Assembly (NCBI GenBank): GCA_001797275.1
Contig: MGOY01000003.1
Location: 1-64,000, forward strand
Direction: 5' to 3'
DNA length: 64,000 nt
From: Clostridiales bacterium GWF2_38_85
GTDB lineage: Bacteria; Bacillota; Clostridia; Oscillospirales; CAG-382
In this document: positions 62,133 to 64,000 of the stretch, piece by piece
Layout: each line of letters begins with the position of its first letter
How positions within the stretch are numbered: position 1 is the stretch's first letter
Translations under genes and position numbers: made by a program
The notes under the pieces: model-generated
Database searches by the model: none
What the model saw: the letters and a program-made list of their open reading frames with translations, nothing else
What the model was told of the DNA's origin: nothing

Positions 62133-63443
62133 TCATTGTTTATTTATCAAAAGACTATTCATCATTTTTATAGTTTCGTTGAAACTGAATCTCTCATCAA
62201 TGCTTTGTTTCAGAAATTCATTAATTTTATCGATATTTTTTATTGCATAATCTAGCTTTGGATTTATACCGTTTTTATATGCTCCTATACTTATCAAATC
62301 AAAGTTCTCATAATATGTTGAGAGTATCGCTCTGATTTCAGATGCCGCTTTCATATGCTCCGGAGTGACAATTTCATTCATAATTCGACTTATGCTTGCA
62401 AGAACATCGATTGCCGGATAATGATTTCTCATTGCAACCACTCTCGACAGCACGATATGTCCGTCGATTATACCTCTGACCGTATCTGAAATAGGTTCGT
62501 TTACATCATCGCCTTCAACAAGTACTGTGTAGATGCCGGTTATCGAACCATTTTCAAAGTTCCCTGTTCTTTCGAGAAGCTTGGGCAATGTTGCATACAG
62601 TGAAGGCGTATAGCCTCTCGCAACCGGCGGTTCACCTACTGCGAGTCCAATCTCACGCTGTGCCATCGCAAATCTTGTCAGCGAATCCATCATCAAAAGA
62701 ACATCCTTGCCTTGATCTTTGAAGTACTCGGCGATTGCTGTTGCCGTCAATGCACATTTCAGACGCATCATTGCCGGTTGATCAGAGGTTGCAACAACAA
62801 CCACTGTTTTCTTAAGTCCGGCTTCCTTAAGATCCTTTTCAATGAAGCCTCTTACTTCCCTGCCTCTTTCACCGACAAGAGCGATAACATTGACATCAGC
62901 TTCGATGTTTCTTGAAATCATACCCATCAACGTACTTTTCCCGACACCGCTGCCTGAGAAGATACCCATTCTCTGCCCTTTACCGCAGGTTAAAAGTGAA
63001 TCAATCGCTTTGATACCCATTGTTATAGTTTCGTTTATCTGAGGTCTTAAAAATGGATTTGAGGGATTGCCTTGAACAGGATATGCTTTTATTGTTTGTA
63101 TTTCGCCTTTCCCGTCAATCGGTTTCCCAAAGCCATTGATAACTCTGCCTATAAGCTCGTCGCCGACCGGCACTTTAAGAACATCTCCGGTTGATTCAAC
63201 AATGCTTCCTTTCACAACGCCGATAAGTTCATCATATGGCATAAGTAAAACATGGTTCTCCTTGAATCCGACTATTTCCGCTTGTATGTATGCATTATTC
63301 TTCGAGTTGTATATCCTGCATACAGTGCCTATATCAACTGATGGTCCTGTGCTTTCGATAACCATTCCGACAATTTTATCTATCTTTCCTTTTGTTATCA
63401 CCGGTTCGGTTTTATCAATTATCTGACAGATGTTATCAAACAA
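62133..63443 (-). CDS. fliI: Flagellum-specific ATPase FliI
   Basis: 436 residues. Walker A GSGVGKST at 164-171, Walker B region DVLLMMDSLTRFAMAQREIG, and SVEGDDVNEPISDT-like VEGDDVNEPISDTVRGIIDG, as in F1-ATPase beta relatives. It forms a hexamer that, with FliH and FliJ, energises export. fliJ follows 10 bp downstream. Confidence 0.96.
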   Translation of the reverse strand: MFDNICQIIDKTEPVITKGKIDKIVGMVIESTGPSVDIGTVCRIYNSKNNAYIQAEIVGFKENHVLLMPYDELIGVVKGSIVESTGDVLKVPVGDELIGRVINGFGKPIDGKGEIQTIKAYPVQGNPSNPFLRPQINETITMGIKAIDSLLTCGKGQRMGIFSGSGVGKSTLMGMISRNIEADVNVIALVGERGREVRGFIEKDLKEAGLKKTVVVVATSDQPAMMRLKCALTATAIAEYFKDQGKDVLLMMDSLTRFAMAQREIGLAVGEPPVARGYTPSLYATLPKLLERTGNFENGSITGIYTVLVEGDDVNEPISDTVRGIIDGHIVLSRVVAMRNHYPAIDVLASISRIMNEIVTPEHMKAASEIRAILSTYYENFDLISIGAYKNGINPKLDYAIKNIDKINEFLKQSIDERFSFNETIKMMNSLLINKQ

Positions 63444-63472
63444 TTCAGCAACCCTTTCTTGTCCAATAGAAT

Positions 63473-64000
63473 TTATATATTTACTGTTGCATTTTGCAAT
63501 GTATTAAGCTGGGTGATAACGCTTGCATCAACAATTTTTTCGGTTGTCTCAACTATGCAGATCCCTCTTGATGCGTCATCCAATACTTCAACTTCAAGTC
63601 TTTCTGCACCGCTCACCATACTGAGCAGATAATCACTGTTCGAGGTAACAAGCTGTACTTCATGTTTTGATATGGTCAGTTTTAACCATTTCTGAGCAAC
63701 AAGGTCTTTGACAGCTTTCTCATATATTTTGAAGAATAGCTCTTTATCGGACGAAAGCTTCTGATTTATAACCTTTTCGGCTATTCTGAATGCAAGATCG
63801 ATTATATTATCTTTATTACTCTTAAGAAGTTTTTCCTTGTTTTCATCGAGAACGGTCAGCATGCCTTGCATTTCTTTTACAACTACCCTATTTTGATTTT
63901 CAATCAATTCGGTTGCTTCATCATATCCTGCTTTATAGCCTGATTTTTTTGCTTCTTCATAATCGGATACTGCTTTCTTCTCCGCATAACTTTTGAGTTT
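63473..64000 (-). CDS. fliH: Flagellar assembly protein FliH, C-terminal part (runs off the right edge)
   Basis: The frame is open to the window edge (176 codons visible), so the N-terminus is missing. KSGYKAGYDEAT is the Gly-x3-Gly-type segment of FliH, followed by the coiled coil and the C-terminal VIENQ... NIIDLAFRIAEKVINQKLSS, VKDLVAQKWLKLTISKHEVQ and VEVLDDASRGICIVET, as in V/F-type ATPase stator subunit E. FliH regulates FliI. 29 bp separate it from fliI. Confidence 0.9.
   Translation of the reverse strand, partial: KLKSYAEKKAVSDYEEAKKSGYKAGYDEATELIENQNRVVVKEMQGMLTVLDENKEKLLKSNKDNIIDLAFRIAEKVINQKLSSDKELFFKIYEKAVKDLVAQKWLKLTISKHEVQLVTSNSDYLLSMVSGAERLEVEVLDDASRGICIVETTEKIVDASVITQLNTLQNATVNI

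Noticed and set aside
1-64000. tRNA, rRNA or CRISPR loci
   Set aside because: I saw no tRNA-like cloverleaf with a GTTCAA arm, no rRNA segment and no regularly spaced short repeats.

Overview
The window reads as a chromosomal segment of a motile, endospore-forming, low-to-mid G+C Firmicute of the class Clostridia (my inference; no rRNA is present to place it). Support: Shine-Dalgarno sequences of the AAAGGAGG type, sigma-A promoters of the TTGACA-17-TATAAT type, an alpha/beta small acid-soluble spore protein, a GerW/YtfJ sporulation gene beside a DacF-type carboxypeptidase, and a clostridial flagellar gene order that includes FlbD, FliY, FliW and CsrA.

Layout. 1-1419: two minus-strand genes for exported proteins, the first cut by the window edge. 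1879-13700: a plus-strand housekeeping run of gpmI, a site-2 protease, scpA, scpB, a DUF2953 protein, gerW/ytfJ, a DacF-type carboxypeptidase, rluB, a small unknown gene, yhbY, nadD, yqeK, rsfS and leuS. 13842-17869: a copper P-type ATPase with a fused C-terminal metallochaperone domain, a methyltransferase and a frameshifted lipoprotein gene. 17910-20251: a BlaI/M56-peptidase regulatory operon with two unknown membrane proteins. 20417-25072: a spore protein gene, a membrane/zinc-ribbon protein, an adenosine-deaminase-like enzyme and topoisomerase III. 25339-30361: an ABC exporter with a lipoprotein and a small secreted protein. 30850-38970: a chemotaxis operon (HD-GYP, cheY, cheA, cheW, mcp, cheR, cheB). 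39200-42899: four tandem flagellin genes. 43082-49211: csrA, fliW, DUF6470, flgL, flgK, flgN, flgM, flgG, flgF. 49329-64000: fliA, flhA, flhB, fliR, fliQ, fliP, fliO, fliY, fliM, flbD, flgE, TIGR02530, flgD, fliK, fliJ, fliI and partial fliH, all on the minus strand.

How the parts work together. The right half encodes the flagellar export gate and ATPase, the C-ring switch, rod, hook and hook-junction proteins, filament, sigma-28 and its anti-sigma FlgM, the FliW-CsrA translational switch and a chemotaxis pathway. Each flagellin leader carries a small hairpin with AUGGA in its loop and a second AAGGA in the Shine-Dalgarno, which are the two kinds of site CsrA binds. motA/motB, fliL, flhF, flhG, fliD and fliS are not in the window.

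The least expected signal lies between the genes. A family of 100-101 bp inverted-repeat elements (called E1 here) has TACT...AGTA ends and 3-bp TTA/TAA target duplications. A second, 107-bp family (E2) occurs twice. One E2 copy contains a nested E1 and the other preserves the empty site. One E1 supplies the last seven codons and the stop of fliJ, one sits in the loop of a hairpin between the flagellins and the chemotaxis operon, and two solo 24-27 bp units carry the same target duplications. A near-perfect 971-bp tandem duplication produced two of the flagellin genes.
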